DNA of 64,000 nt from Zoogloea sp. (GTDB taxonomy: Bacteria > Pseudomonadota > Gammaproteobacteria > Burkholderiales > Rhodocyclaceae): assembly GCA_016720685.1 (NCBI GenBank), contig JADKKC010000001.1, positions 248,001 through 312,000 of the forward strand, written 5' to 3'. Both the position numbers and the translations under genes were made by a program. Position 1 is the stretch's first letter. Each line of letters opens with the position of its first letter. Below are positions 38,429 through 45,911 of this stretch, piece after piece. The notes beneath the pieces were generated by a model. The model saw only the letters and a list, made by a program, of their open reading frames with translations, had not been told where the DNA came from and did no database searches.

Positions 38429-39754
38429 GTGGCTAATCAACCGTCCGCGCTTGCGGCGCCGGGAAAGTTTGGGGATCTCAAGCGTCGCTTGATGTTCTTG
38501 CTTGGCGCACTGATCGTTTATCGGATCGGTGCGCACATTCCGGTCCCCGGTATCGATCCGATAGCATTGGCGGATCTGTTCAAGAGCCAGAAGGGTGGCA
38601 TCCTCGGGGTGTTCAACTTGTTTTCTGGCGGTGCTCTTTCTCGTTTCACTATCTTCGCTCTTGGGATCATGCCTTACATTTCGGCATCGATCATCATGCA
38701 GTTGCTGACAGTTGCTTCACCGCAGCTCGAGGCTATCAAGAAGGAAGGCGAGGCGGGGCGTCGCAAGATCACTCAGTACACGCGTTACGGGACGCTGGCT
38801 CTTGCTCTTTTTCAGGGCTTAGGCATTGCGGTTGCTCTTGAGTCTCAGCAGGGCTTGGTTCTTGATCCCGGCATGATGTTCCGGTTTGTTACGGTTTCTA
38901 CGCTGGTGACAGGAACGATGTTCCTGATGTGGCTTGGTGAGCAGATCACCGAGCGCGGTCTGGGTAACGGTATTTCCATCATCATTTTCGCTGGTATCGC
39001 TGCTGGATTGCCCAATTCGCTTGGTGGTTTGTTCGAGCTTGTGCGTACCGGTGCGATGCATCCTTTTACTGCGCTCGTTATTTGCGTGCTTGTAGTGATA
39101 GTGACTGGCGTCGTCGTGTTCGTCGAGCGCGGTCAGCGAAAGATTTTGGTGAACTACGCCAAGCGACAAGTGGGCAATAAAATCTATGGTGGTCAGAGTT
39201 CTCACTTGCCGTTGAAGTTGAACATGGCTGGTGTTATCCCTCCGATTTTTGCGTCGAGCATAATTTTGTTTCCTGCGACCCTCGCTCAGTGGTTCGGGTC
39301 GTCGGAAAGCATGACTTGGCTCAAGGATTTGGGATCTACACTTGCTCCCGGCCAACCTATTTACGTGATTCTCTATGCAGCGGCTATCGTGTTTTTTTGT
39401 TTCTTCTACACGGCATTGGTCTTCAATTCGAAGGAAACTGCCGACAATCTGAAGAAGAGCGGTGCTTTTGTTCCGGGAATCCGGCCTGGTGAGCAGACGG
39501 CTCGTTACATCGACAAGATCCTCATGCGGCTGACGTTGGCTGGAGCTGTTTATATCACCCTGGTCTGCCTGCTGCCCGAGTTTCTGATCCTGAAGTGGAA
39601 TGTGCCGTTTTACTTTGGCGGAACATCCTTGCTGATCATCGTGGTGGTGACGATGGATTTCATGTCCCAGGTTCAGGCCTATGTCATGTCCCACCAGTAC
39701 GAAGGCCTTTTGAAGAAGGCGAACTTCAAGGGTTCGCGGGCTTCGCTCAAGTAA
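38429..39754 (+). CDS. secY: Preprotein translocase subunit SecY
   Basis: SecY, 441 residues and ten predicted membrane helices, is the protein-conducting channel. It starts with GTG at 38429 (reading MANQPSALAAPGKFGDLKRRLMFLLGALIVYRIGAHIPVPG). The SecY signatures GALSRFTIFALGIMPYISASIIMQLL and the cytosolic loop RGQRKILVNYAKRQVGNKIYGG are intact. The pairing subunit SecE is at 12728-13081. The usual neighbour infA follows in degraded form. Confidence 0.97.
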   Translation: MANQPSALAAPGKFGDLKRRLMFLLGALIVYRIGAHIPVPGIDPIALADLFKSQKGGILGVFNLFSGGALSRFTIFALGIMPYISASIIMQLLTVASPQLEAIKKEGEAGRRKITQYTRYGTLALALFQGLGIAVALESQQGLVLDPGMMFRFVTVSTLVTGTMFLMWLGEQITERGLGNGISIIIFAGIAAGLPNSLGGLFELVRTGAMHPFTALVICVLVVIVTGVVVFVERGQRKILVNYAKRQVGNKIYGGQSSHLPLKLNMAGVIPPIFASSIILFPATLAQWFGSSESMTWLKDLGSTLAPGQPIYVILYAAAIVFFCFFYTALVFNSKETADNLKKSGAFVPGIRPGEQTARYIDKILMRLTLAGAVYITLVCLLPEFLILKWNVPFYFGGTSLLIIVVVTMDFMSQVQAYVMSHQYEGLLKKANFKGSRASLK

Positions 39755-39758
39755 GGTC

Positions 39759-39974
39759 ATGGCGAAGGAAGGTTGGATTTAAAGGCAGGTTGAGGGTTTT
39801 CAAATCCTCCCTCTGTACAACCTTCAGGACATAGCTAGAAAGTGGTCACGTTGTACTCGGCCACATCTCCGAAAAGCTTGGGTAGGCTTCGAGCCCCTTT
39901 CTACGGGGGTAGGTGCGGTGCAGCGTGGGCCGTATGATTTGAGCAGGGCCCGGATCGTTTTCCGAGCGAAATAA
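39759..39974 (+). pseudogene. infA: Degraded infA (translation initiation factor IF-1) remnant
   Basis: The place (secY - infA - rpmJ) and length (216 nt against 219 for a 72-residue IF-1) fit infA. The start reads MAKE, and the last 14 codons give a perfect IF-1 end (PYDLSRARIVFRAK, TAA at 39972-39974). One frame over, around 39844-39870, GHVVLGHIS is readable. Between these islands there are many small indels and substitutions, with a TAA already at codon 8. No IF-1 can be made from this copy. Extensive local miscalling or true decay with a second infA elsewhere are the alternatives; several Betaproteobacteria carry more than one infA. Confidence 0.8.
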
Positions 39975-39998
39975 CAGAAAAGTAGTTAGGAGCTAGAA

Positions 39999-40112
39999 AT
40001 GAGAGTTCAAGCATCGGTCAAGCGGCTTTGCAGAAACTGCAAGATTGTCCGTCGCAAAGGTGTCGTTCGCGTGATCTGTACGGATCCGCGTCACAAGCAG
40101 CGTCAGGGTTGA
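39999..40112 (+). CDS. rpmJ: 50S ribosomal protein L36 (zinc form)
   Basis: L36, 37 residues: MRVQASVKRLCRNCKIVRRK and VICTDPRHKQRQG. The Cys11, Cys14, Cys27 and His32 zinc ligands are all present, so this is the zinc-binding form. TTAGGAG precedes the ATG. Too short for many gene callers. It lies between the infA remnant and rpsM. Confidence 0.96.
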   Translation: MRVQASVKRLCRNCKIVRRKGVVRVICTDPRHKQRQG

Positions 40113-40165
40113 TGCGGTCACCCGCATTCTTTATAATTTAATGTTTAGCATTTTGGGGTGAACGC

Positions 40166-40528
40166 ATGGCCCGCATTGCAGGGGTAAACATTCCCAACCA
40201 CAAGCACACCGAGATCGCTCTGACTGCGATTTTCGGTATCGGACGCACTCGCGCACAACTGATCTGTGATGCGGCCGGTGTTGGTCGATCTGCCAAGATC
40301 AAGGACCTTACAGAGTCCGACATGGAACGCCTTCGCGACGAAGTCGCAAAGTTCACTGTAGAAGGTGATCTGCGCCGTGAAGTGACGATGAGTATCAAAC
40401 GCCTCATGGACCTGGGGTGCTATCGCGGGGTACGCCATCGTCGTGGTCTGCCCCTTCGTGGTCAGCGCACGCGTACCAATGCCCGTACCCGCAAGGGGCC
40501 GCGCAAGGCGATCGCCGGCAAGAAGTAA
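40166..40528 (+). CDS. rpsM: 30S ribosomal protein S13
   Basis: S13, 120 residues, contacts the P-site tRNA and the 50S head bridges. MARIAGVNIPNHKHTEIALTAIFGIGRTRA, then CYRGVRHRRGLPLRGQRTRTNARTRKGPRKAI, the typical basic tail. First gene of the alpha operon, after a GGGGTGA region. Confidence 0.97.
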   Translation: MARIAGVNIPNHKHTEIALTAIFGIGRTRAQLICDAAGVGRSAKIKDLTESDMERLRDEVAKFTVEGDLRREVTMSIKRLMDLGCYRGVRHRRGLPLRGQRTRTNARTRKGPRKAIAGKK

Positions 40529-40541
40529 TCAGGGATAAGAC

Positions 40542-40931
40542 ATGGCAAAGACTGCTGCGAAGGTTCGCAAGAAGATCAAGAAGAACGTGGCCGAGGGTAT
40601 CGCCCACGTTCACGCTTCTTTCAACAACACGATCATCACGATCACCGATCGCCAGGGTAACGCGCTGTCGTGGGCTACCTCTGGTGGCGCCGGCTTCAAG
40701 GGTTCGCGTAAGAGCACCCCGTTTGCTGCCCAGGTCGCTGCTGAAGCGGCTGGCAAGGTCGCTATCGAGTGTGGGATCAAGAATCTGGAAGTTCGCGTGA
40801 AGGGCCCCGGCCCCGGTCGTGAGTCCAGCGTTCGTGCGCTGAATGCGCTGGGTATCAAGATCACTACGATCACTGATATCACGCCGATTCCGCACAACGG
40901 CTGCCGCCCGCCGAAGAAGCGCCGTATCTGA
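40542..40931 (+). CDS. rpsK: 30S ribosomal protein S11
   Basis: S11, 129 residues, on the platform near the Shine-Dalgarno helix. HVHASFNNTIITITDRQGNALSWATSGGAGFKGSRKSTPFAAQ and VKGPGPGRESSVRALNALGI match the family, with the end DITPIPHNGCRPPKKRRI. Alpha operon, 14 bases before rpsD. Confidence 0.97.
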   Translation: MAKTAAKVRKKIKKNVAEGIAHVHASFNNTIITITDRQGNALSWATSGGAGFKGSRKSTPFAAQVAAEAAGKVAIECGIKNLEVRVKGPGPGRESSVRALNALGIKITTITDITPIPHNGCRPPKKRRI

Positions 40932-40945
40932 CAAGGAGTTAAACA

Positions 40946-41575
40946 GTGGCTCGTAATCTTGACCCCAAGTGCCGCCAGTGCCGTCGCGAGGGTGAAAAGC
41001 TCTTCCTTAAGGGCGAAAAGTGCTTTACCGACAAGTGCGCGATTGAGCGTCGTTCCTATGCTCCTGGCCAGCACGGCCAGAAGTCTGGTCAACGCTTGTC
41101 TGGCTACGGCGTCCAGCTTCGCGAGAAGCAAAAGATCCGTCGCCTTTATGGCGTGCTGGAACGTCAGTTCCGCAAGACGTATGCCGAGGCAGATCGCCGT
41201 AAAGGGCAGACCGGTGAGAACCTTCTCCAGCTGCTTGAAGGTCGTCTTGATGCGGTAGCTTACCGCATGGGTTTTGGTGCGTCCCGCGCCGAAGCCCGTC
41301 AGGTCGTGCGCCACAATGGCGTGCTGGTAAACGGCAAGCGGGTCAACATCCCGTCTTACACCGTTCGCCCGGGCGATCAGATCCAGCTGACCGATCTGGC
41401 TCGTAACCAGTTGCGCGTGAAGGCTGCTCTAGAGGCTGCCGAATCCCGTGGTTACCCGGAGTGGCTGGAAGTCGATGTCAAGGCCGGCAAGGGTACGTTC
41501 AAGGCTTATCCGCAGCGCGCGGAGTTGCCTGCGACCCTGAACGAAGGTCTGGTTGTCGAACTGTATTCGCGTTAA
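40946..41575 (+). CDS. rpsD: 30S ribosomal protein S4 (zinc form)
   Basis: S4, 209 residues, starts 30S assembly; in enterics it represses the alpha operon. It starts with GTG at 40946 behind AAGGAG. Cys9, Cys12, Cys26 and Cys31 (PKCRQCRREG ... KCFTDKC) form the zinc site, unlike the zinc-free E. coli type. The S4 RNA-binding domain (LDAVAYRMGFGASRAEARQVVRHNGVLVNGKRVNIPS) is normal. Confidence 0.97.
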   Translation: MARNLDPKCRQCRREGEKLFLKGEKCFTDKCAIERRSYAPGQHGQKSGQRLSGYGVQLREKQKIRRLYGVLERQFRKTYAEADRRKGQTGENLLQLLEGRLDAVAYRMGFGASRAEARQVVRHNGVLVNGKRVNIPSYTVRPGDQIQLTDLARNQLRVKAALEAAESRGYPEWLEVDVKAGKGTFKAYPQRAELPATLNEGLVVELYSR

Positions 41576-41617
41576 TGGTGGTCGCGCCTATGGCGCGACT
41601 CTATAGAAGGATTGTCG

Positions 41618-42598
41618 ATGCAAAGTAATGCTCTGCTGAAACCGCGCATCATTGAGGTGCAGAACGTTTCGCCGGTGCACGCTCGTGTGACGATGGAGCC
41701 GTTTGAACGCGGATTCGGTCATACGCTTGGGAATGCGCTCCGTCGAATTCTGCTGTCCTCTTTGCCGGGCTACGCACCGACCGAGGTGTCGATCGAGGGC
41801 GTACTGCATGAGTACTCGACGCTGGATGGTGTGCGGGAAGACGTAGTCGACCTGCTGCTGAACCTGAAGGGTGTCGTTCTCAAGTTGCACGGCCGTGCGG
41901 AAGCGACGCTTTCCCTGGTGAAGACCGGTGAAGGGGTCGTTACGGCTGCGGACATTGAAGTGTCTCATGATGTTGAGGTGATCAATCCTGATCATGTATT
42001 GGCTCATCTTGCTCCTGGTGGCAAGCTGGATCTGCAGATCAAGGTCGAACAGGGCCGTGGCTACGTGCCTGGCAATCAGCGTCCTGCCGCCGGCGACACC
42101 AAGGCTATCGGTCGTATTGTGCTGGATGCTTCGTTCAGTCCAGTCCGTCGGGTGAGTTACTCCGTCGAGAGCGCTCGTGTCGAGCAGCGTACTGACTTGG
42201 ATCGTCTGGTTCTCGATATCGAGACGAACGGCGCTGTTGATCCGGAGGAGGCTGTGCGCTTTGCTGCGCGCGTGCTGATGGATCAATTGTCTGTTTTCGC
42301 AGATCTGGAAGGTACGCCCACGGCTGTTGAAGCTCCGAAGGCTCCGGCAATTGATCCGATTTTGCTCCGTCCGGTTGATGACCTCGAACTTACAGTTCGC
42401 TCAGCGAATTGTCTGAAGGCCGAGAACATCTATTACATCGGTGATCTGATCCAGCGCACCGAAACCGAACTGCTCAAGACGCCCAATCTGGGTCGAAAGT
42501 CGCTTAACGAGATCAAGGAAGTCCTTGCCTCGCGTGGTTTGACGCTGGGCATGAAACTTGAAAACTGGCCGCCGGCCGGGCTGGAAAAGCTCGGTTGA
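41618..42598 (+). CDS. rpoA: DNA-directed RNA polymerase subunit alpha
   Basis: RpoA, 326 residues. The N-terminal dimerisation domain (MQSNALLKPRIIEVQ ... MEPFERGFGHTLGNALRRILLSSLPG) is followed by a linker and the C-terminal domain that binds UP elements and activators (LTVRSANCLKAENIYYIGDLIQRTE, NLGRKSLNEIKEVLASRGL). ATG 41618 is chosen; AGAAGGA lies 6 bases before it, while the TTG at 41612 touches that site. Alpha operon. Confidence 0.98.
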   Translation: MQSNALLKPRIIEVQNVSPVHARVTMEPFERGFGHTLGNALRRILLSSLPGYAPTEVSIEGVLHEYSTLDGVREDVVDLLLNLKGVVLKLHGRAEATLSLVKTGEGVVTAADIEVSHDVEVINPDHVLAHLAPGGKLDLQIKVEQGRGYVPGNQRPAAGDTKAIGRIVLDASFSPVRRVSYSVESARVEQRTDLDRLVLDIETNGAVDPEEAVRFAARVLMDQLSVFADLEGTPTAVEAPKAPAIDPILLRPVDDLELTVRSANCLKAENIYYIGDLIQRTETELLKTPNLGRKSLNEIKEVLASRGLTLGMKLENWPPAGLEKLG

Positions 42599-42624
42599 GC
42601 GTAACGAAGAAGAGGTAATTACAA

Positions 42625-43023
42625 ATGCGTCACCGTAACGGTCTTCGCAAGCTCAACCGCACCAGCAGCCATCGTCAGGCTATGCTGCGCAACATGGCAA
42701 ACTCCCTGCTGCGTCACGAGGTCATCAAGACCACTGTGCCGAAAGCCAAGGAGCTTCGCAAGGTTGTTGAGCCGCTGATCACGCTCGGCAAGAAGCCGAG
42801 CTTGGCAAATCGTCGCCTGGCTTTTGATCGTCTTCGCGATCGTGACATCGTTGTCAAGATTTTTGACGAACTGGGCCCGCGCTTCTCCACCCGTAATGGT
42901 GGTTACTTGCGCATTCTGAAGTGCGGCTTCCGTGATGGCGATAACGCGCCCATGGCCTTCGTCGAGTTGCTGGATCGTCCGGATGTTGAGGACGCTGCTG
43001 AAGGCGAACAGGCTGCGGCATAG
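42625..43023 (+). CDS. rplQ: 50S ribosomal protein L17
   Basis: L17, 132 residues, at the exit-tunnel rim. MRHRNGLRKLNRTSSHRQAMLRNMANSLLRHEVIKTTVPKAKELR is typical, and GGYLRILKCGFRDGDNAPMAFVELLDR ends the fold. The stop codon is TAG, which shows that TAG is a genuine stop in this genome (relevant to fusA). Last gene of the alpha operon, followed by a strong terminator. Confidence 0.97.
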   Translation: MRHRNGLRKLNRTSSHRQAMLRNMANSLLRHEVIKTTVPKAKELRKVVEPLITLGKKPSLANRRLAFDRLRDRDIVVKIFDELGPRFSTRNGGYLRILKCGFRDGDNAPMAFVELLDRPDVEDAAEGEQAAA

Positions 43024-43050
43024 CACGTTCGCTGTCCGTGAGTTGTCAGA

Positions 43051-43082
43051 ACAAGGCCAGCGAAAGCTGGCTTTGTTTTTTT
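43051..43082 (+). terminator. Rho-independent terminator of the alpha operon
   Basis: An 11-bp stem ACAAGGCCAGC (43051-43061) / GCTGGCTTTGT (43066-43076; one G-T pair) with a GAAA tetraloop, followed by a run of seven T. It is the strongest terminator in the window. Confidence 0.92.
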
Positions 43083-43126
43083 GCGGGCACTCAAGACGAG
43101 TGCGCATCTGCAGGGGGGAGGTAAGT

Positions 43127-43165
43127 ATGGCCCCGGTGAGTAAGCACCCGGCAATTCCATCTTGA
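43127..43165 (+). other. 13-codon frame after a good ribosome site, possible truncated gene start
   Basis: ATG at 43127 stands 8 or so bases after GGGGGGAGG and reads MAPVSKHPAIPS before a TGA. The IS66-derived sequence begins directly after it. This may be the first codons of a gene whose remainder was lost when the IS66 material arrived, or chance. Confidence 0.25.
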
Positions 43166-43174
43166 CCGTGGCCC

Positions 43175-43370
43175 TCAGGGCGTCGCTGCGTCAGCCCGCT
43201 TCCACCGATGCGGCAGAGACTCCCCTATCCGACTCTGCGGCTGAGTCGGCAGGCGGGTGAGGACGTCCTTCAGATAGGCGAAGGGCTCGTGCCCGTTGAG
43301 GCGCGCCGATTGGATCAGGCTCATGATCGCCGCGGCCCGTTTGCCGACGCGCAGCGAGCCGGCTGCCGAG
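43175..43370 (-). pseudogene. IS66-family TnpC C-terminal remnant (minus strand)
   Basis: On the minus strand the last about 65 codons of an IS66 transposase are readable: AGSLRVGKRAAAIMSLIQSARLNGHEPFAYLKDVL, then TRLPTQPQSRIGESLPHRWK and a stop at 43175-43177. This is the IS66 C-terminal element. Everything upstream of the RAAAIMSL motif is missing and is replaced at about 43360-43375 by an oppositely oriented IS66 end. The exact joint cannot be fixed by eye. Confidence 0.75.
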
Positions 43371-43542
43371 ATGTACAGCTTGATCGGCACCGCCACGCTG
43401 AGTGGGCTCGACCCGGAAGCCTGCCTGCGCGATGTGCTCACGCGGATCGCCGAGCACCCGATCAATTGGATCACGAAGCTGGATCGCGGAGCTCCTGCCC
43501 TGGAACCTCAACCCTGCCAAGACCCTTCTCAAAGCCGCCTGA
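43360..43542 (+). pseudogene. IS66-family TnpC C-terminal remnant (plus strand)
   Basis: The plus strand reads MYSLIGTATLSGLDPEACLRDVLTRIAEHPIN, the usual IS66 TnpC C-terminus, then after a frame slip near 43470 the family ending ELLPWNLNPAKTLLKAA with TGA at 43540-43542. It differs in sequence from the minus-strand remnant beside it, so two distinct IS66 elements are represented. The stop lies 1 base before the ATG of the next gene. Confidence 0.72.
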
Positions 43543-43543
43543 C

Positions 43544-44137
43544 ATGAGCACCGTTGTCCCCCTCAAGCCGCGCACCCGCAAACCGGCCGACTTGCTGCAA
43601 CTGCGGATCGAACTCGCCTGGATCAAGCCTGCAATATGGCGCCGGATCGTGGTGCCCGAGTCGATCACCCTCGGCCGGCTCCATCATGTGATCCAGTGCG
43701 TCATGGGCTGGCGCGGGGGGCATCTGCACGAATTCGAGATCGCCGGCGAGCGCTACGGCATCCCCGATCCAGAAGTCGATTGGGGCGATCCGCCCCGCTC
43801 CGAGCAGCGCATCCAGCTCAAGACGGCGCTCGGGGGCATGAAGTCGTTCACGTACCTCTACGACTTCGGGGATCAATGGGAGCACCGGGTCAAGGTGGAG
43901 CAACGCCACCCGCCCGATCCCATCCTGTCGGCGAGCGCCCTGTGCCTGGCCGGCGCCAACGCCGCACCACCCGAAGACGTGGGCGGCGCGCCGGGCTACG
44001 CCGACTTTCTGGAGGCCATCCTCGACCCGAACCACCCTGAGCACCTTGCCATGCGGGAGTGGTGCGGGGAGGTCTTCGAGCCGGGACGCTTTGATCTCTC
44101 CGCGGTGAATGAGAGCCTGGAGAGGCTGAAGGTCTGA
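43544..44137 (+). CDS. Plasmid pRiA4b ORF-3-like protein
   Basis: A 197-residue intact member of the PRiA4_ORF3 family. Conserved parts are LLQLRIELAWIKPAIWRRIVVPESITLGRLHHVIQCVMGW (about 16-55), HLHEFEIAGERYG, the FTYLYDFGDQWEHRVKVE motif (about 102-119) and the end with GGAPGYADFLEAILDP. The biochemical function is unknown. It directly follows a plus-strand IS66 transposase end and is bounded on the other side by an IS66 tnpA remnant, so it is probably a passenger gene brought by IS66-type transposition. Start ATG 43544 (MSTVVPLKPRTRKPADLL). Confidence 0.85.
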   Translation: MSTVVPLKPRTRKPADLLQLRIELAWIKPAIWRRIVVPESITLGRLHHVIQCVMGWRGGHLHEFEIAGERYGIPDPEVDWGDPPRSEQRIQLKTALGGMKSFTYLYDFGDQWEHRVKVEQRHPPDPILSASALCLAGANAAPPEDVGGAPGYADFLEAILDPNHPEHLAMREWCGEVFEPGRFDLSAVNESLERLKV

Positions 44138-44141
44138 GGCA

Positions 44142-44440
44142 TCAAAGCGGGGTAGAGACGACGCTTACCAGGAAGGCGGCGCAATCGCCCGCGGCGCCAA
44201 GCGGCCAGGAGATGCTCACGCGGTGGCCCGCGGTGTTCGAGTTCGACGCGAATCTCTCCGCTTGTCGTGGCCAGCGGCATCTCTGCCGGCAGGGTGGGCG
44301 CGGCGAGCGTCAGCGGTCGGGCAGCGTTGGCCCTGTATCCCGGGCTTCCCACACGCGGCAACGACCTCACGCTTGAAGCCGGGGCTGTAGCTGCTGTTTC
44401 GGTGACGCCGCGGAATCGCCATCGTGTCCATGATCTTCAT
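44142..44440 (-). pseudogene. IS66-family accessory tnpA remnant, frameshifted
   Basis: On the minus strand the start MKIMDTMAIPRRHRNSSYSPGFKREVVAACGKPG resembles the HTH N-terminus of IS66 TnpA. The middle is lost; LTLAAPTLPAEMPLATTSGEIRVELEHRG appears in a second frame, and VSISWPLGAAGDCAAFLVSV with the stop at 44142-44144 in a third. At least two frameshifts and a deletion make it non-functional. With the minus-strand tnpC end at 43175 it marks the two ends of one former IS66 element. Confidence 0.75.
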
Positions 44441-44617
44441 CGTGGACGCTATCGCTAACGAAGACCGGGTGATGAAGGTCGGATGGGCGGACGGTTATGG
44501 AGAGAGCCTGTAGTCCGCAGGCGCATCGAGATGCACAAATCCCTACTCAGCGGAGTCCGCCGGGTAGGGATTGGGCTGACCATCTCATCATGGCCTGGCG
44601 AGTGTTGCTGCTTGTGC
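44441..44617. other. Gene-free gap between the IS66 remnants and cysN
   Basis: No frame or RNA gene is convincing here. The only structure is the inverted repeat at 44538-44572. An IS66 terminal repeat may lie near 44450-44460 (GCTATCGCTAAC region), but I could not match it to a partner on the left side. Confidence 0.5.
44538..44572 (-). terminator. Inverted repeat downstream of cysN, possible terminator
   Basis: Arms AATCCCTAC (44538-44546) and GTAGGGATT (44564-44572), with a smaller GCGGAG/CGCCG stem inside. It lies 45 bases past the cysN stop on the minus strand. No T-run is seen, so termination efficiency is uncertain. Confidence 0.4.
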
Positions 44618-45907
44618 TTAGCCGACGATCATCCCGGCGCCGACGGTGTTGTTGGTCGATTCGTCGATCAGGATGAAGGCGCCGGTTGCGCGTGAGTCTG
44701 TGTAGCTGTCGGAGAAAATGGGTTGGGCCAGTTTCAGCTGTACTTTGGCGATGTCGTTCATCGCGAGGGTGCTGGCAGCATCGTTGGCGAGGGTGTTGAT
44801 GTCCACGCGGTGCTTGATGCTGGCGACCTTGGCTTTGACCTCGCGGGTAGTGTGGCGCAGCCAGTAGGTGCGGGCGGGCGACAGTGGGGTTTCGGAGAGC
44901 CAGCAGACGATGGCTTCGACCTGCTTGTTCTGGGCCGGCACTTCCTCGCTGTTCACGATCATGTCGCCGCGCGAAATGTCGATCTCGTCTTCGAGCAGAA
45001 GGGTGACGGATTGCTCGTGGATGGCCTTTTCGAGCGACTGGCCGTAGAGCTGGATGTCTTTGACGCGGGTCGTGCGGCCGTTGGGCAGCACGGTGACGCT
45101 GTCGCCGACCTTGATCTCGCCTGATTCGACACGGCCCATGAAGCCGCGGTAATCGTGCAACTCGGGGTTGTCCGAAGCCTGGGGGCGGCACACGTATTGA
45201 ACCGGGAAGCGGAAGCTCTCGGCTTTTTCGGTGTGGGCGGCGGGCGCGGATTCGAGGATGTCGATCAGCGTCGGGCCTTCGTACCAGTCGAGGCGTTCGC
45301 CGCGATCGACGATCATGTCGCCGACGAGGGCCGACAGCGGGATGAAGCGCACGTCGGTGAGCCCGATCTGCTCGGCAAAGGCGGTGTAGTCGGCGACGAT
45401 CCCGTCGTAGGTGGCCTGGCTGTAATCGACCAGATCCATCTTGTTAACGGCAACGATGACGTGGGGGATGCCGACCAGTTTGGCCAGGTAGCTGTGGCGG
45501 CGGGTCTGGGTGAGGACGCCTTTGCGTGCGTCGATCAGGATGATGGCGACGTTGGCGGTGGAGGCGGCGGTCACCATGTTGCGGGTGTACTGCTCGTGGC
45601 CGGGCGCGTCGGCAATGATGTACTTGCGCGTGCCGGTGGAGAAGTAGCGGTAGGCGACGTCGATGGTGATGCCTTGTTCGCGTTCGGCCTGCAGGTCGTC
45701 GGTGAGCAGGGAAAGGTCGACGGCGGTGAGGCCGCGCTTGGTGGACGTGCGCTCGATGGCGGTGAGCGTGTCGGCCAGGATGGTCTTGGTGTCGAAGAGC
45801 AGGCGGCCGATCAGGGTGCTCTTGCCGTCATCGACAGAGCCGCAGGTCAGGAAGCGCAGTAGGCCGCGGTCTTCGATCTGGAGGGGGGAGGTGTGGGCGC
45901 TGGTCAT
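44618..45907 (-). CDS. cysN: Sulfate adenylyltransferase subunit 1 (GTPase CysN)
   Basis: CysN, 429 residues, is the EF-Tu-like GTPase subunit that drives APS synthesis by CysD. The start at 45907 (MTSAHTSPLQIEDRGLLRFLTCGSVDDGKST) is chosen because sequence further upstream in this frame belongs to cysD. G1 GSVDDGKS, G3 DAPGHEQYTRNM and G4 NKMDLVD are present. It ends after the domain 3 region with ILIDESTNNTVGAGMIVG; there is no CysC (APS kinase) fusion. Last gene of the cys operon, 4 bases after cysD. Confidence 0.96.
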   Translation of the reverse strand: MTSAHTSPLQIEDRGLLRFLTCGSVDDGKSTLIGRLLFDTKTILADTLTAIERTSTKRGLTAVDLSLLTDDLQAEREQGITIDVAYRYFSTGTRKYIIADAPGHEQYTRNMVTAASTANVAIILIDARKGVLTQTRRHSYLAKLVGIPHVIVAVNKMDLVDYSQATYDGIVADYTAFAEQIGLTDVRFIPLSALVGDMIVDRGERLDWYEGPTLIDILESAPAAHTEKAESFRFPVQYVCRPQASDNPELHDYRGFMGRVESGEIKVGDSVTVLPNGRTTRVKDIQLYGQSLEKAIHEQSVTLLLEDEIDISRGDMIVNSEEVPAQNKQVEAIVCWLSETPLSPARTYWLRHTTREVKAKVASIKHRVDINTLANDAASTLAMNDIAKVQLKLAQPIFSDSYTDSRATGAFILIDESTNNTVGAGMIVG

Positions 45908-45911
45908 GATT

